Shown here one piece after another: positions 14,072 to 25,181 of a DNA stretch of 64,000 bases. The stretch is from assembly GCF_030272615.1 (NCBI RefSeq), contig NC_081415.1, positions 375,985,392 to 376,049,391 on the forward strand. Reading direction: 5' to 3'. The notes below the pieces were generated by a model, which was not told the DNA's origin, searched no databases, and worked only from the letters and a program-made list of their open reading frames with translations. This DNA comes from Cryptomeria japonica (Eukaryota; Streptophyta; Pinopsida; Cupressales; Cupressaceae). Both the position numbers and the translations under genes were made by a program. Numbering within the stretch: the first letter of the stretch is position 1; every line of letters starts with the position of its first letter.

Positions 14072-14177
14072 GTGTATAATTGATAGGAAGAAAAACTATA
14101 GCCAATTACCAGCTGAAGACATGGAGACACAGTTGAAGGAGAGTACATGAAAAAATGTAAACTAGGATTCCTATACC

Positions 14178-15421
14178 TATTGATATGCCAAACCCTAACC
14201 GATGGAGCTTGGTGAATCGGTTGTGTTGATCTATGATCAAATGGTGATCGAAGATAATTATGCCACATATGCATGATGCACATGATGAATTTGAAAGTGG
14301 TTTATGGCGCATAGAGATAACTATTTTATCTTGGGAATGAGCGAGTACGTTGCATGAAGTGGAAACCGCATGATGAGTTACAGGTTTCGATGAGCGTTGA
14401 TCAAGGAGTAGATGAGGTTATCTTGAACAATGTGCTAATGAGTGCTATGTGATCTAACGGTCATGTTTGATCTGATTTGTTTGTAATATCTATGAGATCT
14501 TAGGTTTTGTGATGTGTTACTAGCCTATTGTTTTTCTTATAAGGTTGATGAGTTGTTTTGTAGTAGTGTTGGCAATTTTGGTCAAGTATCAGTGTGATTG
14601 ATTGCTGAACCAGAAGGAGTATCTGCATAATGTTTGAAGGTAGATAGGAGCATAAAAATGATCTAATCAAACAAAGTAGTGCTATTTACCAGATCAACAA
14701 AACCCTCTTGTTCTCTAACAATTACAACAGTTAAATCGCTTAACCGGGTAAGCTATAACAGGCTTGGTGTTTTCTAAATCCTCTAACCAGGTGATTCATT
14801 AGCTTGGATTTCAAATCCTCCTTCGAGGTTACTTCTAACAGGGTATTTCCTTTAATAGGGTAATTGTAGTCAATCCCTTAATCGGGTGGTCCTTAACTGG
14901 ATCTATTCCTAACAAGAAATTTTTGTAAAGCTTCTAACGAGGCTTGGCTCCTAACAAGGCAAACTTCAAAAGAGTTCAGAATACTTTTGGGTATTGATCC
15001 CCACCGTGGTTTTTCCCATTTGGATTTCCACATCAAAAATTATTGTGTCAAGTGATGAATGGTTTTTTAGGTCATGTTTTGATATGGTTAATTTGTTTAA
15101 CTGGTAAATCCACTTAGATATGTTAAGATGATCAAATGTGATATGAAAAGTGCTTTTACTAATTTTAGTAAAGTGGTTTTATGTTTTGGTTAAATGGTTT
15201 GAGATTTTCATATCTGTTACACTATTATTTTGTTATGCTAGTCAACCGGTAAACTTGATAATGCAGTTGCAATTTATTGTTCAGGGTTTGAACCAGTTAG
15301 TTTAGTGATTGATTTATGAGTTGGGTTTTGAGTTTGGTGAAAGTTTAGTTAGTTTTCTATCTACTGATTCACCCCCCCTCTTAGTAGTCATTTGGATCCT
15401 TATTGATTCATCATATCATCA
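14178..15421 (+). repeat. E1 3' LTR, 5'-truncated
   Basis: About 1244 bp matching the E3 LTR from 'tgatatgccaaaccc' to the terminal CA at 15420-15421. The first ~130 bp of the LTR and the purine tract before it are missing. Leader 'cctatacctat' joins directly to LTR 'tgatatgcc', with shared bases at the junction. It keeps the segment lost from the 5' LTR. The hairpin is at 15361-15387, with one G-T pair in its stem. Confidence 0.88.
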
Positions 15422-16403
15422 AAGGTCACGAGTCTCGATTCCTGAGCCGTGAGCTTTAAAACATAATTTTGACTTGCATCATGCTCTTAGGACCTCATTT
15501 CACACCTTGTGCCTTAAAAGTCCTAGTTTTGGAGTGTCAAAATTGAGGTTTGGAGGCACAATGAGCATTCGGGGTGCAAGTCCCAATTCGTGGGCTACGC
15601 GCGTCAAAACATGATTTTGACTGGTATCATTCTCTTAGGAGCTCATTTCATAGCTTGTGCATTGAAAGCCCCAATTTTAGAGCATCAAAATCAAGGTTTG
15701 CAGGCAAAAGAATAATTCGGGGGATGATTCTCAATACCAGAGCCACAGGCGTCAAAATCATGGTTTGCAGGCACAATGAGCATTCAGGGTGTGAGTCCTA
15801 TTTTTGGAGCCGAGGGCATGAAAATGTGATTTTGACTTTCATTGTGCTCTTAGGACCTCATTTTAGAGCTTGTGCCTCAAAAGCCCCAGTTTTACAGTGT
15901 CAAAATCAAGGTTTTGAGGCACAATGAGTATTTGGGGTGTGAGTGTTGATTCCGAAGCCGCGAACATCAAAACATGATTTTGAAATGAATTGTGCTCTTA
16001 GGACCTCATTTCAGAGCTTGTGCTTCGAAAGCCCTGATTTTGGAGCATCAAAATCAAATTTTGGAAGCAAAATGATGATTCGGAATGCGAGTCACGAGTC
16101 GGGAGCCACAGGTGTCAAAACGCGATTTTGACATCATGCTCTTAGGAACTCACTTCAGAGCTCGTGCCTCGAAGGCATCAATTTCAAAGCATCAACATTG
16201 GGTTTTGGAGGCACAACGAGCATTCAAGGTGTGAGTCCCAATTTTGGATTCGTTGGCATCAAAACACCATTTTGAATAGCATCGTGCTCTGAGGACATCA
16301 TTTCATAGCTTTTGCATCCAAATCCCCGGTTTCGAAGCATCAAAATCGGGGTTTGGAGCCACAACGAGTTTTTGAGGTACAAGTCCTAATTTTGGAGCCG
16401 CAA

Positions 16404-16491
16404 GATTTTCACTGGCATTGTGCTCATAGAACCTCATTTAGAAAGGAGATTTTCACTGGCATTGTGCTCTTAGAACCTCATTTAGAAGCTT
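16404..16491. repeat. 44-bp tandem duplication inside a monomer
   Basis: Two adjacent copies (16404-16447 and 16448-16491) of a segment starting GATTTTCACTGGCATTGTGC and running through 'acctcatttagaa'. They differ at few bases, so this is a small recent duplication within the satellite. Confidence 0.75.
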
Positions 16492-19140
16492 GTTCCTTGA
16501 AAGCCTCAGTTTCAGAGCGTGAAAATTGATGTTTGGAGGCACCACCAGCTTTCAACGCATGAGTCTAGATGACATTGTTGTGGGCATAAAAACATAATTT
16601 TGACTAGCATCATGTGCTTAGGAGCTTATTTTGGAGCTTGTGCCTTGAAAGCCATGGTTTCAGAGTGTCAAAATAGAGGATTGTAGGCACAATGAGCATT
16701 TAGGGCCCGAGTCCAATTCCAAAGTCGCGGGTGTCAAAACACGATTTTGATCGGCATCGTGCTTGTAGGAATCGTGCCTCAAAACTTGTGCCTCGAATAC
16801 CTTGGTTTTGAAGCATCAAAATCAGGGTTTGTAGTGACATCCTTCTCTTAGGACCTCGCTTGGGAACTTGTGCTTCAAAAGCTCTGATTTTAGAGTGTCA
16901 AAATTGTGGTTTGGAGACACAACAAGCATTCGGGGTGTGAGTCCCAATTTTGGAGCCGCGGGCATCAAAACACGATTTTGACTGGCATGATTCTCTTAGG
17001 AGCTCATTTTAGAGAAGTTTTAGAGCATCAAAATTAATATTTGGATGCAAAATAATCATTCGGGGCATGATTCTCGATACCAAAGCCAGGAGTGTCAAAA
17101 TTGGGGTTTGCAAGCACAATGAGCATACGGGGCACAAGTCCATATTTTGGAGCCGAGGGTGTGAAAATGTGTTTTTGACTGGTAACATGCTCTTAGGACC
17201 TCATTTCATAGCATCAAAATCGAGGTTTTGAGGCACAATGAGTATTTGGCACGCAAGTATTGATTTTAGAGCCGCATCGTGATTTTGAGTGGCATCGTGC
17301 TCTTAGGAACTCGCTACGAAGCTTGTGCCCTAAAGGCACCAGTTTTAGAGCATCAAAATAGGGGTTTGGAGGAACAATGAGCATTTGGGGTGTGAATCCC
17401 AATTCAGGAGCCATGGGCATCAAAACGCAATTTTAACTGGCATCGTGGTCTTAGGACTTCATTTTGCGACTTGTGCCTCTAAAGCCCGGGTTTCAGAGCA
17501 TCAAAATTGAGGTTTGGAACCACAATGCATTTTTGAGGTGCGAGTCCTAATTCTAGAGTTATGGACATCAAAAGGTGATTTTCACTGGCATTGTGTTCAT
17601 ATTACCTCATTTCAAAGCTTGTGCCTCAAAATACTTGATCTCAAAGTGTCAAAATCGATGTTTGAACGCACAACCAACTTTCAAGGCATTAGTCCAAATT
17701 ACAATGCTGTGGGTATCAAAACACAATTTTGACTAGCATCGTTCTCTTAGGAGCTTGTTTTGGAGCTTGTGCCTTGAAAACCTTGGTTTCAGAGCATCAA
17801 AATCAAGGTTTGTAGGCACAATGAGCATTCAGGGTATGAGTCCCAATTCCAGAGCCATGGGTGTCAAAACACGATTTTGATCGACATCATGCTCATAGGA
17901 CCTCATTTTGAAAATTGTGCCTTGAATACCCCAGTTCTGGAGTGTCAAAATTAGGGTTTAGAGGCACAAAGAGATTTCAGGGGTGCGAGTCTTGATTCTA
18001 GAGCTTTGAGCATCAAAACACAATTTTGACAAACATCATGCTCTTAAGACATCATTTTAGAGCTTGTGCCTCAAAAGCTCTAGTTTCGGATTGTCAAAAT
18101 CGAGGTTTGGAGTCAAAATGAAGTTTAAGGTCACGAGTCGTGATTCCTGAGCCATGGGTGTCAAAACATGATTTTGACTTGTATTGTGCTCTTCCATCCT
18201 CATTTTTGTAGCTTGTGCCTTAAAATTCCCATTTTCAAAGCATCAAAATCCAGGTTTGGAGGCACAAAGAGAATTCGGGATGCAAGCTCCAATTCTAGAG
18301 CTGCGGGCATCAAAACACGATTTTGACTAGCATCATGCTCTTAGGAGCTCATTTTAGAGCATGTGCATCGAAAGCCCAAGTTTCAAAGCATCAAAATAAA
18401 TATTTGGAGGCAAAACAATCATTCGAGCATGATTCTCGATACCAGAGCCATGGGCATCAAAATTGGTGTTTGGAGGCACAATGAGCATTCGGGGTGCAAG
18501 TCCTTATTTTGGAGCCAAGGGCGTGAAAATGTGATTTTGACTAGCATTGTGCTCTTAGGACCTCATTTTGGATCTTGTGCCTCGAAAGCCCTAGTTTCAC
18601 AATGTCAAAATTGAGATTTTGAGGCACAATGAGTATTCAGCGCACGAGTCCCGATTTTGGAGCTGCGAGCATCAAAACACGATTTTGACTTGCATTGTGC
18701 TCTTAGGACCTCATTTCAGAGGTTGTGCTTCAAAATCCCTAGTTTTGAAGCATCAAAATCAAGGTTTGGAAGCACAACAATGACTCAGAGCATGGGTCAT
18801 GATTTTGAATGGCATCACGCTTTTAGGAACCTGCTTCAGAGCATCAAAATCAGGGTTTGGAGGCACAACGAGCATTCAAGGTGTGAGACCCATTTCCAAA
18901 GTCATGGGCATCAAAATGTGATTTGAACTAGCATCCTACTCTTAGGACCTCATTTTGTAGCTTGTTCCTCCAAAGCCCCAGTTTCAGAGCATCAAAATTG
19001 GGGTTTGGAGGCACAACGAGCATTCAGGGTTTGAGTCTCAATTCTAGAGCCATGGGCATCAAAACACTATTTTGATTGGCATCATGCTCTTAGGAGCTTG
19101 TTTCAGAGCTTGTGCATTGAAAGCCCCAGTTTTGGAGGAT

Positions 19141-19840
19141 CAAAATCAAGGTTTGCAAGCAAAATGATCATTCAGGGCATGATTCTCGATACCAGAGTCA
19201 TGGGTGTCAAAATCAAGGTTTCCATGCATAGTGAGCATTCGGGGTGCAAGTCCTAATTTTGGAGTCGAGGGCATGAAAACATGATTTTGACTAGCAACGT
19301 GCTCTTAAGATCTCATTTCATAGTGTTAAAATTGAGGTTTTAAGGCACAACGAGTATTCGGTGCATGAGTCTTGATTTCAGAGCTGCGAGCATCAAAATT
19401 ATGCCTCAAAAGCCCTAGTTTTGGAGCATCAAAATTGGGGTTTGGAGGCACAATGAGCATTCAGGGTGTGAGTCCCAATTTCAAAGCCATGGACGTCAAA
19501 ATGCAACTTTGACTAGCATCATTCTCTTAGGAGCTTGTTTTGGAGCTTGTGCATCGAAAGCCCTAGTTTCAGAGCATCAAAATCAAGGTTTGGAGGCAAA
19601 ATGATCATTCAGGGCATGATTCTCGATACTAGAGCCTAGGGCGTCAAAATCAAGGTTTGCATGCACAGTGAGAATTCAGGGTGCAAGTCCTGATTTTAGA
19701 ATCAAGGGCGTGAAAGCATGATTTTGATTGGCAATGTGCTCTTAGGACCTCATTTCAGCATCAAAATTGAGGTTTTGAGGCACAATGAGTATTCAGTGTG
19801 TGTCTTGATTTTAGAGCCGTGATCATCAAAATGCGACTTT
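19141..19840. repeat. 437-bp local duplication of a satellite trimer
   Basis: Three consecutive monomer types (the 'aaaatgatcattc' type, the 'gtgcaagtcctgattt' type and the shortened type) occur twice, with the marker at 19166 and 19603. Elsewhere this trimer appears only once per ~1.33-1.51 kb. Confidence 0.65.
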
Positions 19841-20799
19841 AGAGATTGTGCTTCGAAAGCCCTAGTTTTGGAGCATTAAAATCAAGGTTTGGAAGCCCAA
19901 TGATGACTCGGAGAACGAGTCACGATTCTGAAGCCATGGGTGTCAAAATGTGATTTTAACTGGCATCGTGCTCTTAAGAACTCACTTCGGAGCTTATGCC
20001 CCGAAGGCACCAGATTCAGAGTGTCAAACTCAAGCTTTTGAGGCACAACGACCATTTGGGGTGCGAGTCCCAGTTCAGGAGCCTCGAGCGTCAAAACGCA
20101 ATTTTAATGGGCATGGTGCTCTTAGGACCTCATTTCGTAACTTGTGCCTCCAAAGCCCCAATTTTGGAGCATCAAAATTGGGGTTCAGAACCATAATGAG
20201 TTTTTGAGGTGCGAGTCTTAATTTTGTAGATACGGGCATCAAAAGGTGATTTTCACTAGCATTGTGTTCTTAGCACCTTGTTTTGAAGCTTGTGCCTCAA
20301 AATCCTCAGTTTCAGAGCATGAAAATCAATTTTTGGAGGCACAACAAGATTTCAAGGCATGAGTCTTGATTAAAATGTTGTGGGCATTAAAACACGATTT
20401 TGACTAGCATTGTGCTCTTAGGAGCTCAATTCGGAGCTTGTGCCCCGAAAACCCTAGTTTCAGAGAATCAAAATCAAGGTTTGTAGTCATGAGAATTTAG
20501 GGCGCAAGTCTCGAATCTAGAGCCGTGAGTGTCAAAATGCGATTTTGATCAGTATTGTGCTCGTATGACCTCATTTCAAAACTTGTAACTTGAATACCCT
20601 AGTTTTGGACCATCAAAATTAGGGTTTAGAGGCACAACGATCTTTTGGGGGTGGATGTCCCAATTCCAGAGCTGTGGGCATCAAAATGGGATTTTGACAA
20701 ACATTGTGCTGTTAGGATATCATTTTAGAGCTTGTGCCTCAAAAGCTCTAGTTTTAGATTGTAAAAATCAGGGTTTGGAGGCAAAACAAGCTTTAAGGT

Positions 20800-21725
20800 T
20801 GTTGATATTTGTATGAAGATTGTATTAATGAAGTATAAGTGGTGTCACTGATGTCAATTGTGACCGGTAGTTGAGTAGTGAAGGAAACCAGTATTACTAT
20901 TGAAGGAGTGAGATCAACCAGTAACCCTACCTGTTGATATGTCAAACCCTAACCGATGGAGCTTGGTGAATCGATTGTGTTGATCTATGATCAAATGGTG
21001 ATCGAAGATGATTATGCCACGCATGCATGATGCACTTGATAACTTCAAAGTAGTTTTTGGCGCGTAGAGATAGTTGTTTTATCTTGAGACTGAACGAGTA
21101 CATTGCATGAAGTAGAAACCACGTGATGAGTTATAGGATTCGATGAACGGTGGACAAGGAGCAGTCGAGGTTGTCTCGAACAATGTACTAATGATTGCTA
21201 TGTAATTTAACATTAATGTTTGAACCGATTTGTTTGTAATCTCTATGAGATCTTAGATTTTGTGATGTGTTACCAACCTATTGTTTTTCTTATAAGGTCG
21301 ATGAGTTATTTTGTAGTAGTGTTGGCAATTTTGGTTAAGTGTCAGTGTGATTGATTGTTGAACTAGGAGTATCTGCAGAATGTTTGAAGGCAAATAGCAG
21401 CATGAAAAGGATCTGATCAAGCAGAGTAGTGCTATTTACCAGATCAACAAAACCATGTTGGTCTCTAATAATTACAATAGTTAAATCCCTTAACTAGGTA
21501 CGTTTTAACAGGCTTGGTGTTTTCTAAATCCTCTAACTAGCTGATCCATTATCTTGGATTTCAAATCCTCTATCAAGGTTACTCCTAACAGGAAATTTCC
21601 TTAAATAGGGTAATTATAGTCAATCCCTTAACCGGCTGGTCCTTAACCGAATCTGTTACTAACAGGACATTTTTGTAAAGCTTCTAACAAGGCTTGGCTC
21701 CTAACAGGGCGAACTTTAGAAGAGT
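20800..21725 (+). repeat. E2 5' LTR, 3'-truncated
   Basis: First ~926 bp of the family LTR. It keeps the TATA region (near 21290) and the TTAAC-GGG motif array (about 21480-21710). It ends at 'agaagagtt', where gag sequence 'agcaaggtgttgag' follows. The rest of the LTR, the primer site and the gag N-terminus are missing. Confidence 0.85.
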
Positions 21726-23430
21726 TAGCAAGGTGTTGAGAACCCTTCTACCGATCTACACTATCCGAGTTATAGCCATTCAGGAACTAAAGTCTATTGA
21801 TAAAACAAAGGTAACTCTTGACTCCATCATTGGTAAACTAACTGCATTTGAATTAAATGGTTATGATGATAATGCTCAGAATTCTGAGTCTGCATTTAGA
21901 GCTTCAGTTTCTAATCCATCGAGGAGGAAAAGCAGAGAATCCAGTCATAGTTATGAGTCTAGATCTAGAAGAGAAATTGATGGTGAAGACAGTTTGATTG
22001 AGCTTAAAGCATTGTTGGCCAAATAGTTACCTAGAGGTACTGGTAAGTAGAGAGGTAAATTACCTTTGAACTATTTTGCATGTAATTAGATTGGACATAT
22101 TGTAGTTAATTGTCCTAATGGAGACAATGAGCATAAATGGGAGAAGTATAAGAAGTACAAAGGAAAAGGTAAAAGAGATTGCCTCATTGCAGTTGATGGA
22201 GGAATCAGTGATGTGGAATCTGAGGGTGATGCAAATGAAGACATTGTCTTTGTTGCTATTAAAGAGGAGACATCAGATTAGAAGGCATTAGTTTCTTGTA
22301 TGGATAGTTCTGATGATTGGATTATAGATAGTGGTTGTTCAAACCACATGACCGGTGACCGAAGTAAGTTTCTTACTTTTGAAATAATTTGGTGGAGGTT
22401 TTGTGAGATTTGGAAATGACTCACCCTGCATCATCAAATTCTCTTAATGGAAATATTAGTGCAGATGATGTCTACTAGGTTGAAGGATTGAAACACAATC
22501 TTTTGAGTATTTCTCAACTAAATGATAGAGGTTATCCATTGGAATTCAGGTGGTATGTGCAAAATCTATGGGAGAAAAGGTGAACTGATTGCAACCGGTA
22601 AGCAAACAAAAGGTAACCTATTTCACCTAAATCCTAAAGTCAAAAATTGTTTAATTGCTAAAGTAGATGATAGTTGGCTTTGGCATCAAAGATTTTGTCA
22701 TGTAAATTTTTATAACATTGTCAAAGTCAGTAAGTCCAAGTAAGTAAGAGGTTTCCTTTAGTTCGATAAATCGGTGAATGCTTTGTGTAAGCAATGTCAG
22801 TCAGGGAAGATGACATCTTTAACTTTTAAGAGAAAATCTTTCTTAGGAGAACATTTGCTATATTTGGTTCATAGAGACCTCTGTGGACCAAGAAGGACTA
22901 GAAGCTTTCAAGGTGATCGGTATTTTATGATCTTCACTGATGATTGCTCAAGAATGATGTGGGTCACATTCTTGAAGGACAAAATAAAATCTTTTAGTAA
23001 GTTTAAGGCATTCATGGCCTTAACTGAAAAGGAAAGTGGTAAGAAGATAAAGTGCTTAAGAACTAATCAAGGTGGTGAATTTACTTCAACGGAATTCACT
23101 AGATACTGTGAAGACAATGGAATTAAGAGGCTACTTTCTACACCTAGGACACCAAAGAAAAATGGTATTGTAGAGGAACAATCGGTCAGTTATTGAAGCT
23201 ACTAGAACTATGTTGATACAAGGAGGCGTTGCAAAGACTTTCTAGAGAGAAGATGTCAACATAGTTGTCTAGACTATGAACATGATATTGGTTAAAAGAG
23301 GTAAGGATAAAGCTCCTTATGAATACTGGTATGGTAGGTTGCCTGATGTCACTTATTTTAAAAATTTTGGCAGTAAATTTTTTATCAAGAGAGGTGACTA
23401 TGTTGGTAATTTTGATGCCAAGAGTGATGA
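21726..23430 (+). pseudogene. E2 partial gag-pol, broken
   Basis: Begins in the C-terminal part of Gag (VLRTLLPIYTIRV). The CCHC knuckle near 22070 has lost its first Cys to Tyr and contains a stop. The protease near 22314 keeps DSG (WIIDSGCSNHM). The GAG-pre-integrase region (LWHQRFCHVNF) is near 22678. The integrase core is retained at 22774-23196 with HRDLCGP, but the second catalytic Asp is Asn (RTNQGGEF). After it, the frameshift in the region following VEEQ and the stops in the 'ttctagagag' and 'gtctagactatg' segments are the same as in E3. E1 does not have them. RT and RNase H are absent. Confidence 0.86.
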
Positions 23431-23736
23431 GAATTCAGGGCGCGAGTCCCAAACCAGAGCCATAGGTGTCAAAATGCGATTTTGATCAACATTGTGCTCG
23501 TACGAACTCATTTCAAAACTTATGCCTCGAATACGCTGGTTTTTTAGCGTTAAAATCAGGGTTTGGAGGCACAACGAGATTTTGGGGGTGCAAGTCTTGA
23601 TTCGAGAGCCGCGGGCATCAAAACATGATTTTGACAAACATTATGCTCTTAGGATATAATTTCAGAGCTTGTGCCTTAAAAGCTCTAGTTTTGGATTGCC
23701 AAAATTTGGGTTTGGAGGAAAAACAAGGTTTAAGGT
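23431..23736. repeat. Two satellite monomers between E2 and E3
   Basis: About 306 bp of satellite. It matches the two monomers immediately left of E2 (about 20490-20799), including the 'gggggtg' variant and 'gctctagttttggattg', and ends with the same aaggt that precedes E3. This fits a tandem duplication whose left breakpoint lay inside the retroelement. Confidence 0.88.
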
Positions 23737-25111
23737 TGTTGTTATCTGTATGAAGATTGTATTAATGAAGTATAAGTGGTGTCATTGATGTCAATTGTAA
23801 CCGGTTGTTGAGCAGTGAATGAATCTGGTATTACTATTGAAGTAGTGAGATCAACCGGTAACCCTATCTATTGATATGTCAAACCTTAACTGATGGAGCT
23901 TGGTGAATCGGTTGTGTTGATCTATGATCAAATGGTGATCGAGGATGATTATGCCACACATGTATGATGCATGTGATGAATTTCAAAGTGGTTTTTGGCA
24001 TATAGAGATAGTTGTTTTATCTTGGGAATGAGTGAGTACATTGCATTAAGTGGAAACTGCGTGATGAGTTATAAGATTTGATGAGTGGTGGTGAAGGAGT
24101 GACCAAGGTTGTCTTGAACAATGTGCTAATGATTGCTATGTGATTTAACGGTTATGTTTGAACCGATTTGTTTGTAATCTCTATGAGATCTTAGGTTTTG
24201 TTATGTGTTACCGACCTATTATTTTGCTTATAAGGTCGATAAGTTATTTTGTAGTAGTGTTGGAAATTTTGGTTAAGTGTCAGTGTGATTGATTGTTGAA
24301 CTAGAAGGAGTATCTGTAGAATGTTTGAAGTCAGATAGCAACATGAAAAGGATCTAATCAAGCAGAGTAGTGCTATTTACCAGATCAACAAAACCATGTT
24401 GTTCTCTAATAATTACACCTGTTAAATCCCTTAACTGGGTAAGTTTTAATAGGCTTGGTGTTTTCTAAATCCTCTAACCAAGTGATCCATTATCTTGGAT
24501 TTCAAATCCTCTATTGAGGTTACTCCTAACAGGAAATTGCCTTTAACAAGGTAATTGTAGTCAATCCCTTAACCGGGTGGTCCTTAACTGAATCTATTTC
24601 TAACAAGACATTTTTGTAAAGATTCTAACAAGTCTTGTCTCCTAATAGGGAAAAATTTAGAAGAGTTTAGAATACTTGTGGGTATTCACCCCCACTGTGG
24701 TTTTTCACATTTGGGTTTCCACGTCAAAAATCATTTTGTCAAGTGGTGAATGGTATTTGTGGTTATGTTTTGATATGGTTAATTTGTTTAACTGGTAAAT
24801 CCACTTAGATATGTTAAGATGATTGGATGTGATCTCAAAAATGATTTTACTAATGTTAATAAAGTGGTTTGATATATTGCTTATATGGTTTGAGAGTTTC
24901 AGATTTGTTACACTATTATTTTGTTATTTCGGTCAACTAGTAAACTTGACAGTGCAGTTGTAGTTTATTGTTTAGTGTTTGAACCAGTTAGTTCAGTGAT
25001 TGATTTATGAGTTGGGTTTTGAGTTTGGTGAAAGTTTAGTCAGTTTTCTATCTACTGATTTACCCCCCTTTTAGTAGTTGTTCGAATCCTTATTGATTCA
25101 TCATATCATCA
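23737..25111 (+). repeat. E3 5' LTR
   Basis: 1375 bp, TGTTGTTATCTG...ATATCATCA. It contains AAACCTTAAC (AAACCCTAAC in sister LTRs), the inverted repeat CGACCTAT/ATAAGGTCG around a TATA-like core (24212-24238), an array of CCCTTAAC-GGG motifs (about 24420-24660) and the hairpin CTACTGA/TTAGTAG at 25052-25077. Confidence 0.93.
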
Positions 25112-25113
25112 AT

Positions 25114-25125
25114 TGGTATCAGAGC
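25114..25125 (+). other. E3 primer binding site
   Basis: TGGTATCAGAGC, complementary to the 3' end of initiator Met-tRNA, two bases after the LTR. Confidence 0.93.
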
Positions 25126-25181
25126 ATTTCAAGTCCTCTAGTGTCTAAGACTAACAACTTGAGGTAAAGATCTAGAATAAC

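Larger units (their letters stand above)
8816..15421 (+). mobile_element. E1: Ty1/copia LTR retrotransposon, degenerate
   Basis: Element of 6606 bp bounded by TG...CA LTRs and flanked by the 5-bp duplication aaggt (8811-8815 and 15422-15426). The satellite resumes in register after the insertion. Order is 5' LTR, Met-tRNA primer site, gag, protease, remnant integrase, RT, RNase H, upstream purine tract, truncated 3' LTR. Three internal deletions are visible against E3: about 115 bp in the 5' LTR near 9672, the integrase core near 11736, and the terminal purine tract plus the start of the 3' LTR near 14178. Gene order integrase-RT-RNase H places it in Ty1/copia. It cannot move on its own. Confidence 0.93.
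15422..20799. repeat. 148-bp satellite array, segment B
   Basis: Continuation of the array after E1, in the same phase and orientation (about 36 monomers). Its first bases aaggtcacgagtctcg complete the monomer interrupted at 8815. The marker monomer recurs near 15713, 17054 and 18417 (1341 and 1363 apart), then at 19166 and 19603, where the higher order is disturbed by a local duplication. The aaggtcacgag monomer recurs at 18127, uninterrupted, and again at 20795, where E2 begins. Confidence 0.92.
20800..23430 (+). mobile_element. E2: truncated copy of the E1/E3 copia family
   Basis: Starts with LTR sequence (TGTTGATATTTG) directly after aaggt (20795-20799), exactly as E1 and E3 do. The LTR is cut near 21725 and fused to the middle of gag. 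The copy ends inside the integrase-to-RT linker at about 23430, where 'aagagtgatga' runs straight into satellite 'gaattcagggcg'. There is no right LTR and no right target duplication. The satellite on its right matches the monomers that lie just before the insertion site, which points to recombination rather than transposition. Confidence 0.88.

Noticed and set aside
25114-25125. tRNA gene fragment
   Set aside because: Only the 12-base primer site complementary to the tRNA end is present. No tRNA cloverleaf was seen by eye anywhere in the window.
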